Shown one piece after another: positions 12,850 through 23,935 of a stretch of DNA of 64,000 nt. The translations under genes and the position numbers were made by a program. Origin of the DNA: Triangularia verruculosa (Eukaryota > Ascomycota > Sordariomycetes > Sordariales > Podosporaceae); contig MU863888.1 in the NCBI GenBank assembly GCA_033296885.1, positions 345,555 to 409,554 on the forward strand, in the 5' to 3' direction. Under the pieces are notes generated by a model. It saw only the letters and a list, made by a program, of their open reading frames with translations, was not told where the DNA came from and made no database searches. Numbering within the stretch: position 1 is the first letter of the stretch; each line of letters opens with the position of its first letter.

Positions 12850-13701
12850 ATGGTCAACAAGAAGGTAACTCTTCCATCATCATCCTATAACAAAAAAAAA
12901 AAAAAAGACTTCCACTTACCATCTCGTTGAAACCAGGTTGCCCTCACGATCGTCCTCACAGCAGCAGCGACCGTCTCGGCTTCACCCCTCTCTGTGCGGC
13001 CTATTCCGACACCATCAACCGCGTCAGCCCCCGCTGTCACTTCAATAGCTAACTCCACCGCTGTTCCCCAAACCACTAGTCGAGCTGGTGTCGGCGCAGG
13101 AGCAGAGCAAGCCGGCGGCGGTATCCTCGAAGCTGTCAATGTCCTCGTTTCTCAAGTGAAGGGCATTCTCGGCCCCATCACCGCAGCAGCTGCCGCCGGC
13201 GGTGCAGATGTAGCAGGCGAAACAACGGTCACTTCTACGGTGACGGAGACAGCAAAGGCCAGCAGTGTTGAAGCAACGTCAAAGCCTGCCGGAAGTGCTG
13301 GTGCTAGTGCTGAGGCAACATCCAAGCCTGCCAGTGGTGCCGAGTCTGCTACCCCCGGAACGAGCAAGGCGGCAGCGCCCCAAACTGCGTCGGCTTCTGC
13401 TCCAGCCGGTGAGTCCGGGGCTGCTTCCTCCTCGGCTCCAGCATCAAATGCCGCTTCGGCTTCTGCTCCACCGGCGGCTGGAGCTGCTTCATCGTCAGCA
13501 CCCCTTGCTGCGGGAGAATCCGGTGCTGCCTCACCAGTAAGCTCTGGTGCTGCGGCTGCTACTTCTAGAGCAGCTACATCAAAGGCTGCCGCTGCCTCTT
13601 CCGCCGCACCCAAAGCGACGGCTTCTGCTGGGTCTGGACGAGCAGGTGCCGAGGCGGAGGATGACAGTGATCCGGCCATCATCATTATTGTCAACCAGTA
13701 A
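12850..13701 (+). CDS. Secreted Ala/Ser-rich low-complexity protein
   Basis: Two exons, 12850-12864 and 12937-13701, with a 72-nt intron (GTAACT...AACCAG) holding a run of A. Splicing joins MVNKK to VALTIVLTAAATVSASP, giving a clear signal peptide on a 259-residue product. The mature part has TVTETAKASS-like and repeated ASSSAPA/SGAA blocks and is likely heavily O-glycosylated. It ends in an acidic stretch and AIIIIVNQ; I see no classical GPI site. Role unknown; wall-associated or adhesive function is typical of such sequences. The first exon encodes only five residues, so gene finders may miss it. Confident as a gene, not in function. Confidence 0.75.
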
Positions 13702-14541
13702 AAGGGTACCTGTGAAGCCTTTTGGGGCGAGTTCTTGGACCTTTCTTTCAGTTATATGCTCATGGCCGATAGTGTGCAGGGATATTTCTCTGCCTTGGTA
13801 TTTTCGGCACTTTGGCACAATGGTTACATAGGTAACTTGCATAGAGTTGGACAAAGATGGAGGTCATTGTATGATATAGGTAGCCGGGAAGCTGGATTAA
13901 TGTGACTTCCATTTCGAAGATTGCTGCTATTGTTAATCAATGCTGAACACCGATTCGACTTCTAAGGTAGGCTGCCAAAGTCCCCATTAGCTCCTCAAGT
14001 TTCATGGGCTTAAACTAGCCGCCAAGTACGTCTTAAAGCGTTTACTCGCGCTAATAAAGGTAAGTTAATAAGGGTATCGAAGATTTTCAAAATCGACTTT
14101 GACCTCAAACCGTCTCTACTTGAGCTCAGGGGCAGTCTTTTAGCGCCCTACCTTAATATTTATTCCCCGTCAACCTCTTGGACTCCCTTCTTCCGCGCAC
14201 CTTTGCCATACCTTCTATCCGGCCTTTCGATGTTCTATCACGCTCGCCTACCTGGTAGGTAAGTGGAAGACTGTAGGCAAGTACGTGGGAGACCCAGCGC
14301 ATCTCTCTATTTGCTTGAAACCTTTTACGATTGATCAAAATCGTTCGATAAACACTTAGGTAGACAGCAAGATATCTGTAAATTTCGCCAGGCCATTGGG
14401 ACTAGATAAGGTAGGTACATCTACAGTGATGGGGAATGTCAGACCTGGTGGTAACCACCGTAAACGACTCCTGCTCGGTTTTGTGAAAAGAAGAAAGGTA
14501 GGTGCGGGCTTGTGTTTCTCATAGGTATCTGTCCGCTAGCC
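13702..14541. other. Intergenic, partly AT-rich relic
   Basis: About 13970-14160 is enriched in TA-containing words (TTAATA, CTAATAAAG, TTAAAGCG) and resembles old repeat sequence decayed by C-to-T mutation. No coding potential seen. Confidence 0.4.
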
Positions 14542-16650
14542 CTAAGATTCTTGATGCCCCATGCCACCTACACTGGCACCAGCCAATGGCCAACTCTCCC
14601 AATCCTCGTACCGGCCCCGACTTCCCACTTTTGCTTCCGGCCACAAAGTCCTGAAGTACTGGCTGACCGGTTCCATCGAAAATGTCTGCAACGCGAGATC
14701 CCGCCCGTTCCAGCCCTCTGCGTTCCCTCCAATTTCCTTAACGCTCGCCTCCCCCTTTGAATTAATCGTATCAACAACCCACTCTCTGGCCAGACCATTC
14801 AACAACGAGCCCAATACGGGAAAACCACCTAGGTTTACCCCCGTGGGAAGCAAACCAGGGGGCCTCTTGAAGTCCGTGCCGCCCTGTGCCCTCACCATCA
14901 TGATCTCCAGACCCGGCGAGGCAACCGCCTCCCAAATTTGACGCACAAGCTTCTTGTCCACCGCACTATTAACCATGACGTTCATGAAGTGTCCATGGGT
15001 ATATCCCCATCGGCCTGCATATTGGTCTTCAAACGGCACCACCTCGTCAGGGCGTCGAGAAATGAGCTCCCTAAATGGCGGCGAGGCGTCCAGCGTCAGA
15101 GCAACCCGCTTCAGTTTTGGGAAATTGGCGGCGATGGCCTTGTACCGCGCAGCTTCGTCCGCATCGCTCTTTGACCGTCGAATGGACAGCGACAGGGTCT
15201 CGACTCGTGGGCAGAATAAGCCCAGTCCCGCGATCTCGGCTGGGTAGATAAGAGACGACCTTGAGGTGGGCGAGAACACGTTTGATTGATGGTCGAGCCA
15301 GAGGGTTTGGAGGGACTTGCAGCAGGCTGGGTTGATATAGTTGGTGTTGGTAGTCTTGTCCAGGTCTGGCGCCAGAGGAGCTACAGACCAGTCCCATCCT
15401 CTTACCGACAGGCTCTTGAGGCGTGGCAACGATACCAAAAAGCGCTTCACCTTCTCGAAGTATCCTGGGGTCGGGTTCTTCATGCAGCCAAATGTCAGGT
15501 TCCTGAGGGCCGGGAACTGCAAGGATAATAATATGTCAAGGCTGCTTTCAACCACGAACGCCGTCAGCTCGAGCGTACGAAGCGCGCTTAGGTCGGCAAG
15601 TTCAATCCAATGCCGGAGCTGGATGCCTGTGATATGCTGAAGTTCCCTACCGCCTCCCAATTCAAGGTGGTCAAGGGCCATCGGCTGCTGCTTTTCGCGT
15701 CCTGCTCCAAGATGTTCGGGAAGCCAGCCGGAAGGATGGGGCCGAGGTTGAATCTCGTCCCCAAAGAAGGGCGGTCTGTGCCAGATATGGACCTCGCGTA
15801 AGTTGGGTACAAAGCCCTCGGTCCTCATCATCTGCTCAAGTGTATCCAACTGACCCCCGAGCAAGATGCTCCTACCCTCCTGGTTTGGGGTCGCCCTTTC
15901 AGAATAATAGTCGCTGAGCCAAATACTGTGAATACAAGGGGACTTGATGAGGGCCAACTCGTAGGAATCGCGGGCGATAGTTTGGGTGGAAGAGGGACCT
16001 TCTAGCATTCGCAGTTTGAACGTGCGTATGTGCAGTCGTGTTTGGTTCTGTGTCTTGGTCTCGAGGGCCTTTAGCAGACAGCGAGGGAACTGGGTAGGAC
16101 ACTCATAAATCAGATCGACCAGCGCTGGTAATTGCCCGAGCAGGTCAGCCAGCGGCGACCATGTAGCATCCTCGTCATAGGCAGCGTCCAGCCGTATTCT
16201 CCCACTGAACCAGGCGTTCCAATTGTAATCGGAGTGGTCTGGGAGTCCAAGTAGCCGTTGGTGATTAATGTCCCAGTCAATAGAAGGAGCAGGGCCAAGC
16301 TGCCAGCGGTAACAGTCGGGGAGATCGGCATTCTCTACATCGTCTGAGTGTTCGTCGTTGTCCTGGCTGGCCATGCGAAAGTGGTTGTCACCAACCAAGA
16401 CAACCCGGCGGACGTGGTGGAATGCATCATCGCGCTGAAGAAGTCTGCTACATTTGCGGACATGGGTTCGAAGCCTGGATGGAGTGGTGATATTGAAGGT
16501 GAGGGATCGGAACAAAAGACCACAGGCGACTGAGTAGCAGTATTTGTTGGATAGTGCAAAACTTCGGAGGCTGGGCTCATGGATATGGTTGAGAAGCTCA
16601 CAAATGTGCAGCAAGATCTCGAGTGGGAACTTGATCAAGTTCAGTGTCAT
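14542..16650 (-). CDS. F-box protein with leucine-rich C-terminal region
   Basis: Single-exon frame of 702 codons from ATG at 16650. The N-terminus (LIKFPLEILLHICELLNHI, residues 5-23) is an F-box-like helix set, the part that normally contacts Skp1 in SCF ubiquitin ligases. The remainder contains scattered leucine-rich patterns (LSALRTLELTAF, FPALRNLTFGC, LPRLKSLSVRGW, CPRVETLSL), consistent with degenerate LRRs for substrate recognition. This is a very large, fast-evolving family in filamentous ascomycetes, so the substrate cannot be named. Confidence 0.8.
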   Translation of the reverse strand: MTLNLIKFPLEILLHICELLNHIHEPSLRSFALSNKYCYSVACGLLFRSLTFNITTPSRLRTHVRKCSRLLQRDDAFHHVRRVVLVGDNHFRMASQDNDEHSDDVENADLPDCYRWQLGPAPSIDWDINHQRLLGLPDHSDYNWNAWFSGRIRLDAAYDEDATWSPLADLLGQLPALVDLIYECPTQFPRCLLKALETKTQNQTRLHIRTFKLRMLEGPSSTQTIARDSYELALIKSPCIHSIWLSDYYSERATPNQEGRSILLGGQLDTLEQMMRTEGFVPNLREVHIWHRPPFFGDEIQPRPHPSGWLPEHLGAGREKQQPMALDHLELGGGRELQHITGIQLRHWIELADLSALRTLELTAFVVESSLDILLSLQFPALRNLTFGCMKNPTPGYFEKVKRFLVSLPRLKSLSVRGWDWSVAPLAPDLDKTTNTNYINPACCKSLQTLWLDHQSNVFSPTSRSSLIYPAEIAGLGLFCPRVETLSLSIRRSKSDADEAARYKAIAANFPKLKRVALTLDASPPFRELISRRPDEVVPFEDQYAGRWGYTHGHFMNVMVNSAVDKKLVRQIWEAVASPGLEIMMVRAQGGTDFKRPPGLLPTGVNLGGFPVLGSLLNGLAREWVVDTINSKGEASVKEIGGNAEGWNGRDLALQTFSMEPVSQYFRTLWPEAKVGSRGRYEDWESWPLAGASVGGMGHQES

Positions 16651-16876
16651 GACTGGCGATGGGAACGGGCGAGGTGCTGAGCAGGTCTGAGGTACCTAGG
16701 CATGAGGAATCACACAGAAAGGGCAACAGCAAGTGTACTTGTATTTTCGGCCGTGGCGGAGTGGTCCCACCGGCTGCAGGTGGCGTCTGGTCTTTCGGGC
16801 GCCAAGCCCTGCCCCGAGAGGCATCGCATGAAACCTGCATGGCGCCTGCAGGAGCGTTGAAGGTTACATCAAGAAC

Positions 16877-18264
16877 TCAATTGGGCACACCACCTATCGG
16901 CTGGGGGTAGGTAATCTCATCCCCCTTCCTGAAGATGATATGCTCGACAAAAAGGCGCCAGTAATTCCCTTCGCTGGTCCCATCATATCTGTGAAAATAA
17001 AAGGTAGCTGTCAGTTAGTGCGTCTAGTCAGCAGGTTGGCAGATGATGTCGGGCGTACTGGAAGAGGACACAGCCCCGAGCGCTGAATCGCACATTGAAT
17101 TGGTCCGGGCCGTCATAGATAAAATCTCCTGTTAGACCACCAAATTCATCAACTATGGTGATTACATTCATGTTGAGCCGATAGTAGGGGACCACCAAAA
17201 TTTGAGTGTCAACACCGACAGCTTCTCGGATGGCGGCCTGGATGTCGTTGACCCTGTCCCTGTACAGCCACGCGTCGAACTCGAAGCCATGAATGCTAGA
17301 TATCCAGTCCGAACGCAGAGGCGTGTAAATGATAGCTCGGGTTTGGTCAGTCGGCTGGGTGTATAATCCACGTCTCAGGGGGCTGCCAAAGCCGTCATGT
17401 GAATTCGGGCTCCAGTTCTCCACCGTAATCCAGTTGGTCACGTTCTTCCTGCCACAAGTGGTCAGCGAGTGCGTCTCTGAACTGGAAGTTACATCCCGTC
17501 TCTGAGACACTGGTGCCCAAAATACCTGAATCCGTCGCCCTCGGTGCCCATTGCCCTCTCCCAGAAATGGGCCATCCACACTGCTCTGTTACTGATGATG
17601 GCGACAACAGTGCAGCCGTGCACGTGATTGGTACCTATCGCGAAGGAATTGCCATCACCAGCCATTATTCTCTGCGCGGCAACCGTCTTCTCCGCGAGAT
17701 CGTTGATCAGCCAGTCGCGAACCTGGAACTGCGGGTCCGCAAAGTTGTAGCCCACGTTGCTCCACACGTATAGGTCAATGTCTTTCGCCGTCCATGCCAC
17801 ATGGTCGTCCCAGAAGAGCCGCTTACGGAGAATGGAGGTCTCATTGCCTTCAGTATGGGCCTCGATATCCGGGTAGCGCAGTCCGCGGCGCCTAAGAGGA
17901 CATGTGCCTCCACCGCAAGTTGCTAGTGTGCAACGATACATGCAATCGAGACCCATGGGGGTGCCTCCCCCTATGCTCGCATCCTGACGGGCTGAGAGGA
18001 GTGTCTTGCTATGGTTGCCCATAGGTCCATCGTATCCGTCTCTGTATTCTTTGGGGTTAGCACATGTAGCTACAGCATCCTCCTGGCAAAAACCTGTACA
18101 GGAAACCGTTGAGGAAGTGCTTACATCCTAGATGGATTGAGGTCTGCGATACGTGGATAAATAAGAGCCCAAGTGGCAGGAATTAGCTGGAGCAACAATA
18201 CGACGGCTTTCTTTTTCCAGCCCCTGGACGGGGTTGGCAGAGAACCTATCTTCATGGTCGACAT
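16877..18264 (-). CDS. Secreted 'HFWE'-motif protein, unknown function
   Basis: Four exons read on the minus strand: 18264-18125, 18041-17493, 17448-17059, 16988-16877. Introns of 83, 44 and 70 nt have GTAAGC, GTAACT and GTACGC donors, CTAAC/CTGAC branches and AG acceptors; all phases agree. The product is 396 residues. It starts MSTMKIGS and has a hydrophobic segment after KKK (AVVLLLQLIPATWALIY), so a signal peptide or type II anchor. A Cys-rich stretch follows (CMYRCTLATCGGGTCPLRRR), then a core containing GCTVVAIISNRAVWMAHFWE. I recognise that block from uncharacterised secreted fungal proteins. It lies head-to-head with the GH71 gene, 880 bp apart, so coregulation is possible. Confidence 0.78.
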
Positions 18265-19144
18265 GCTGTGGTTATTGCAAATGTTGGGAATGTCGAGGAT
18301 GCGGGTGTCCAACACATCAGCCAACAGAGGCAGGAAGTGTCTCAGTTATAAAGTACCCGAGGACGACGGGAAAATGCTGGCTTCCATTCTGCTGCCTTGC
18401 TAGCCTCTCTCGTTCTATCTTGATTGCCCATCCCCCTTCGCCGAACTATCGACTTGGGCTGCTACCCTAAACTGCCATCGTGAAAATTCTGTCGCGGAAG
18501 TGACTCCATACAACACAACTGTGCCGCCAACAACACGCAAGAACACACAGCCGATCACACAGCTGCGCGGTCAACACGAACTGGTGGAGCAAATACAAGG
18601 TCTAGATCTCTCGACTGGCAGACAATAATGGCCTCCTCTCCCTCGTGAAGTAGCATTCATGACGAGGATCAGGGTTGGTTTTGCTCCTTACGCCGGGCCT
18701 TTGCTCGTAGAGACCGCACACGTTTCCGATACCGTGCACTTTGTCGTTGTGCACGGTAGCGGTTGCGGTGTTTGTATGGGAAGAGGTGGATCCACAACGT
18801 ATGGACTGTTCAAATGCACGGTACCGAACGTATCTTCCTTACTCGAGTGAGGCCATGTTCATCGTTTGAATCCAGATGATGCCACCAACTCGTATTTTCT
18901 CTGGTGCCTGGCTTCGATGGATTGATATCCCGAAGTTCCTGCATGGCCAACAATAGTGGACCGCTGAATCCCTCGCGCCTCGCAAAACCATCGCCGTCTC
19001 CACCAGCATCAGAAGTACCTGCGGCATGAATACGCGCGGGAATATGGTACTGGTCTGGTTTAAGAAACCTTCATTCGGCATGAAACTGGGGTGGAATCTC
19101 TCTCATTGTCTTCATCCAGCAAAGACCGAAAGGTTGTCGGCGCC
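18265..19144. other. Shared divergent promoter region
   Basis: 880-bp spacer between the starts of two secreted-protein genes transcribed away from each other. No gene is supported inside it. Confidence 0.55.
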
Positions 19145-21087
19145 ATGCACCTCTCCTCCCTCCTGTTGCCCCTGACCCTCGCGGTTCTCGGGGGAGCGAA
19201 ACATGTTCTTGGGAAGGCAGTCTTTGCTCATTTCATGGTTAGTATCTTCTTGCTCGGCCCCTCGATCTCCTTGACATGATTTGGTCCTAACCCAGCAACG
19301 TAAAGGTCTCGAATGCGGCCAACTACACGGTCGAGGACTGGGAGCACGGCATCCAGCTTGCCAAAGATGCCCATATCGACGCCTTCGCCTTGAATATGGC
19401 ATACAACGAGGGCACAGACTCAGATTCCATCGCCAGAGCTTTTGTGGCTGCAGAAAACAAGAACTTCAAGCTCTTCTTCTCGTTTGACTATGCCGGAAGG
19501 GGCCCTTGGCCCCGGGCGGCAGTCATGAGCACCATCCAAAACTACAAGGACCGCGCTGCACACTTCCGCCACAGCGGACGGCCTTTCGCCTCGACATTCG
19601 AGGGCCCTGAGCAAGCCAAGGACTGGATTGACATCAAGCAAGTTACAGGCTGCTTTTTTGTCCCCGACTGGTCGTCTGTGGGCGCCAAGGCAGCCATGTC
19701 GCTCGCAGACGGCGTAGCCGACGGCCTTTTCAGCTGGGCCGCCTGGCCCTGGGGACCCCAGAACATGGATACGTATGTCGATGCCTCCTATTTACAGTAT
19801 CTCAACGGGAAGCCGTATATGATGCCTGTCTCGCCTTGGTTTTATACCAACCTTCCCCAATGGAAGAAGAACTGGATGTGGCGAGGAGATAATCTATGGT
19901 TCGACCGCTGGCAAGAGGTTATGTATGTTCAGCCAGACTGGGTACAGATCATTAGCTGGAATGACTACGGTAAAACCCCCCGTGTTGGCTCATAGCCGGC
20001 TAGAGACCGGTCTTGTAGCATATTGGAGACGACTAACTAGTTTATAAACAGGTGAATCGCATTACATTGGGCCAATTCGGAACAACGCGCTGGCCGCCAT
20101 GCGTAGTGCTCCCTTTGACTACGTCAGCAACATGCCCCACGATGGATGGCGGGCATGGCTACCATATGTGAGCGATATATACAGGTACAATATCACGCTC
20201 TTCGACAAGGAAGGGGTGACGTTCTGGTACCGGCCCGATCCACGATCGGCATGTGGTAGGTTGTTTCCCACAGGAGGAGAAAGCCTTTTTGCTGACACAT
20301 CATGACAGACAGCGGAGGAACAACAGGCAACACGGCTTCGCAACTGCAGCTTGAGTTTCCGGCCGCCGAGGCTGCAGCGGACGCCCTTTTCTACACGGCC
20401 CAGTTGGCTTCGGCAGGCGCAACAGTCACAGTGAGCATTGGAGGAGTGTCTACCGTTGGGACCTGGAGCGACACTCCAGATGGCGGGTCCGGTCTCTATC
20501 ATGGCAATGTCACTTTCAACGGCCGCACCGGTCCCGTTCAGATCACGCTCTCCCGTGGTGGCAAGACAATTGCCAGCACCTCAGGTACACCCATCTCCTC
20601 TGCTTGCAGTCTGGTGAACTGGAACGCCTGGGTTGGAAACGCCATGTCGTCCGAAACCACCGTCAGCATCCCATGGCTGCAAAAAGACAAGGTCTGCATT
20701 CGGGGAACAGGTGCAAACGATTTTGCGGAAATGTGCGCCTTCTCCTGTTCGTACGGCTACTGCCCTATCGGGGCCTGTGTTTGCCTCGCCATGGGCACTG
20801 AGAGGAAGAAGCCGCTATACATAGGCGTCGTCGCCTTCCCAGTGGCTGGCCGCAGTGCAGATTACTCGGGTCTGTGTTCCTTCAACTGCAATCTTGCCAA
20901 GATTGGGGGCAAGGGCTGCCCATCCGACATTTGCGGGATGGCGGAGGCACCTCTGGCCATCCCGACAGTGTCACCTTTCCTGCCCTTCACTTGTACAGGC
21001 GGTCAGGGGCCACCAGGATGGGAGGGTCTCTGTTCTTATGCGTGTAACTTTGGTTTCTGTCCTTCTAACATTTGTACCTGCACCTAA
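19145..21087 (+). CDS. GH71 alpha-1,3-glucanase (mutanase), ends at in-frame TAA
   Basis: Exons 19145-19237, 19306-19969, 20052-20255 and 20309-21087; introns of 68, 82 and 53 nt with CTAAC/CTGAC branches. The product is 579 residues. The signal peptide is MHLSSLLLPLTLAVLGGAK. GH71 blocks are complete: AFALNMAYNEG, KLFFSFDYAGRG, FASTFEGP, CFFVPDWSSVG, FSWAAWPWG, PVSPWFYTNLPQW and IISWNDYGESHYIGPI. Known activity: hydrolysis of alpha-1,3-glucan of fungal walls, for wall turnover or attack on other fungi. A beta-sandwich-like region and Cys-rich repeats follow (CSFSCSYGYCP, CSFNCNLAK, CSYACNFGFCP). The stop at 21085-21087 falls between ICTCT and IGALNVPP, inside conserved repeat sequence that continues in frame, so the protein appears truncated. 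Confidence 0.85.
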
Positions 21088-22945
21088 ATCGGAGCGTTGA
21101 ACGTACCGCCACTAAAAATCAGGGATACGGTAGGTAGTTCCCTGAACCCGAAGATTAACGACTGGGGCCTCTGTGACTTTGCCTGCCCCAGAGGCTATTG
21201 TCCCGAAGGGTCTTGCAACCAAAGGCCAGCATTAGGAGGGGGAGTAGCAGCGCCGATTGCTCCCGACATCTGGACTAACCCCAATCCCACTCCCTTGATT
21301 GGTTGCTCTCCTCCATGCAATCTCATATTGCCGCCATACACGCTTCCTACGCCCACCACCATCAGCTGCCACCCTCTCACGACCATATTCGTTGGTAGAT
21401 GGGCCTCTAACTCGGTACCCGCTACCACCGTCACCACCATCACCTTCCCAGTCATCACTACTACACGAACCTCCGTGTTTAACATTAATATTACCCAAGC
21501 CGCTGTGAACAATGTTGTGTTTACTGTGACCCCTTCCATCTTCTGCATTGCGCCTATCACTGTTGGACCGCCACCAGGAGTGACAGTCCCCAGCTGGAGC
21601 TCATCTTTGATCACCTACTCAATTACATCCACCCCAATGCCCTCTACAATCCCATGGCCGCCCATTATATCCACCTTTAAGACCAAGGTTAGTTTCACAA
21701 GTACTAGCTTAGTGATGCCGACTTGTACGAGCGGTTGCGGCGATGAGTGTACACGGAACTGTAATGACTGTGATGTTAACTGTTCTTGTATGGACTGTTG
21801 CAAAAACTGCAATCACGATGATCATGGCAGCGACAGCGACGACGATGGCGACGACAACAACAACCACCACAACAACAACCATAACTGCATAGGCTGGTTC
21901 TGCCCTCCCAGCAGTGGACCTCCCCCAGGCCCGCCACCTCCTCCTGGCGGAGGCGCAGGCGGAGATAGTGATGATGACTCTTCATGTACCTCCCGAAGCG
22001 CCGTCGTGCATATAACAGTGCACTGCAGACTCTACTCCTCCTCCGGCAAGCTCACCCTTGAAACAACCTGTACGTCCACGGAGTCCTCCACTACCTCTGG
22101 GTGTAGCATCACGCCTATAAGAACAACAACTTACACGTCCTCCAATTGTCCCCGCCGAGCGAGCTATACGCCGGCGTGGTCTGAGTACATAGCCGCCGTC
22201 CCGACCCCTGGCGGGCCAGGGTGGAACGTATACACATGGGCCACGGGATCGTACATAACCAAGGCCCCAAGTACCTCAGCACCTACCCCTTCTCCTATAC
22301 CAAATCCCAACGTGAAACCTTTGACACGAGGTCCGATCAATTGCTTTAACGAAAAGGACTTCCCAGGCCACGCGGACATCCAATCGGCGGATCAGGATAG
22401 GTTGTCGTCCGACTTCAGTAACCTCCGCAGGGATATGGGAGACGACGACACCATCGGCCCCGGAGATGCGCCGATACGATTTCGGGGGACGGATCGCAAG
22501 GGGGTGAATTACGACTTTCGGGTTGAGTGGGTAGCGGGTTGTGTGACTACTGTGGGGAGGCAGAGCTTCGGGTTCCCGCTGGGGTCGAAGTAGAGTCTGA
22601 TAACGGCTTATTTACTAGTGAGGGAGAATTATATAAAGTGTAAGTGGCGCTCTCTGTTGCTTTGAGGACTGAAAGAACACTGACGGTTTAGGTAACAACG
22701 GTGGTGTGGGCGGCACATGCCAGGCCGGGTGCTTGCTGTATACCTTCGAGGGTGCGAGAGGTGGTGCTGGGGGGTCTTGTGCTGGATTTGATTGCCGACA
22801 GTGCGGGTCGGCGCTTAGCTCACCGCAGTGCCAGTCGTGCTGTCGGGGCTTCCGAATGGCGGTTACGGAGATGCCGTCTGTTCCCGGCAACCAGAGTCAC
22901 TATGTGGCGGGAGAGAATGGTGGGATTGTCATTGATGATTTGTGA
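21088..22945 (+). pseudogene. Interrupted C-terminal half of the GH71 protein
   Basis: The same frame runs on after the TAA for 501 codons to a TAG at 22591-22593, and then 15 more codons to a donor at 22640 (GTAAGT). Intron 22640-22691 (CTGAC branch, TTTAG) leads to the last exon 22692-22945. Content in order: another Cys-rich repeat (LCDFACPRGYCPEGSC), a Thr/Ser/Pro-rich stretch, a Cys/Asp/His-rich and Pro-rich linker, and a C-terminal domain around FPGHADIQSADQDRL...YDFRVEWVAGC...FGFPLG. Across the TAG this goes on as ITAYLLVRENYIKCNNGGVGG, which reads as one domain. No frameshift is seen. The two stops imply nonsense mutation, readthrough, or a separate relic. Confidence 0.65.
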
Positions 22946-23935
22946 TCGGGATTGATTTGGAATTGGATGAAAGGGTTATGCCTGGAAATATCGACTTCTA
23001 GGTTTCGTGATGAGAAAGTCGCTTCTGGATCATGGTTCGAGGTAGGAGAAGTACATAGATTTCCAACGTAAGTGGTTTGTTCCTCACATGGGAGATGAAT
23101 TGCATACCTGGCCCTGGAACTGTCAAAATTGACCAACAGTGACCACAACCCTAGAATCTCTTTTGACGAGACTGGACGTGTTGTCTCATGTTCCATCGAT
23201 GAGATTGTACAGAATTACGTTGGTACCCGATTATGTGCCCTATACGACCCAATGCTTTGTTGGTTTGCTCTTTACTCCAACTCAGGGGCTCAGGGGCTCA
23301 GGGGTTTGGGGAAGCTGGACAAGACAGCCTAGGTTACCAGGGTGACACTTTAGTGAGCCGCGGCATTGTTCCCGAGACTGTGGGGTAACCGGGGCTGACT
23401 GTGCCAGAGGGGACAAGGGGGCAATATCGTCACTGCTTGTGATTGTCAAAGACCCAACAAGACCCAATCAACTCCTTCCTCTAAACAACATGATACCGTC
23501 TTCCATGCATCTCCAGCTTCACTTTTTGAAGTCGATCTTCCATTCGGATCTCTATTTCCATCGCCGCTTGCACCGATGCAGCTGCCAGCGCAACTAGCCC
23601 CACTGACGGCGACGCCCAACCACCCGCCAAGCCACAAGATTGGCTAGCAGCACGTCAACATGCAGCAGTCGCGTTGGGCTGGCTCATGCCATCTCCATTT
23701 TCACATGTGGAGTTCGAGCACCTCATGAAACCGAATCCAAGAAACTGACGGCTCATCAAAAACACGCTTCACTTCATATCTTCGAATTGACCCAACTTCA
23801 GTCCGGCGAACCGGGGTATCCGTACCTGACCTGTTGCTTATCCAAAGAATGTATCCACTATCGACTCTATTCCCCTAGTCGTCTTTATGGGCCCTCACTC
23901 TCGCTTCACCGACACTTGACCACACACATTACATC
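22946..23935. other. Intergenic region with short CTCAGGGG repeat
   Basis: No gene supported. 23281-23304 carries three tandem copies of CTCAGGGG. The 3' half is the probable promoter of the ATPase gene. Confidence 0.5.

Noticed and set aside
13152..13694. 180-codon minus-strand frame rich in Ala and Glu
   Set aside because: Exact antisense of the Ala/Ser-rich secreted protein; GC-rich repeats keep several frames open.
21044..21133. A 90-nt intron that would remove the TAA in the GH71 gene
   Set aside because: GT-AG ends and frame would work, but it would delete CNFGFCPSNICTC, which matches the preceding Cys-rich repeats and so looks coding. Kept only as an alternative.
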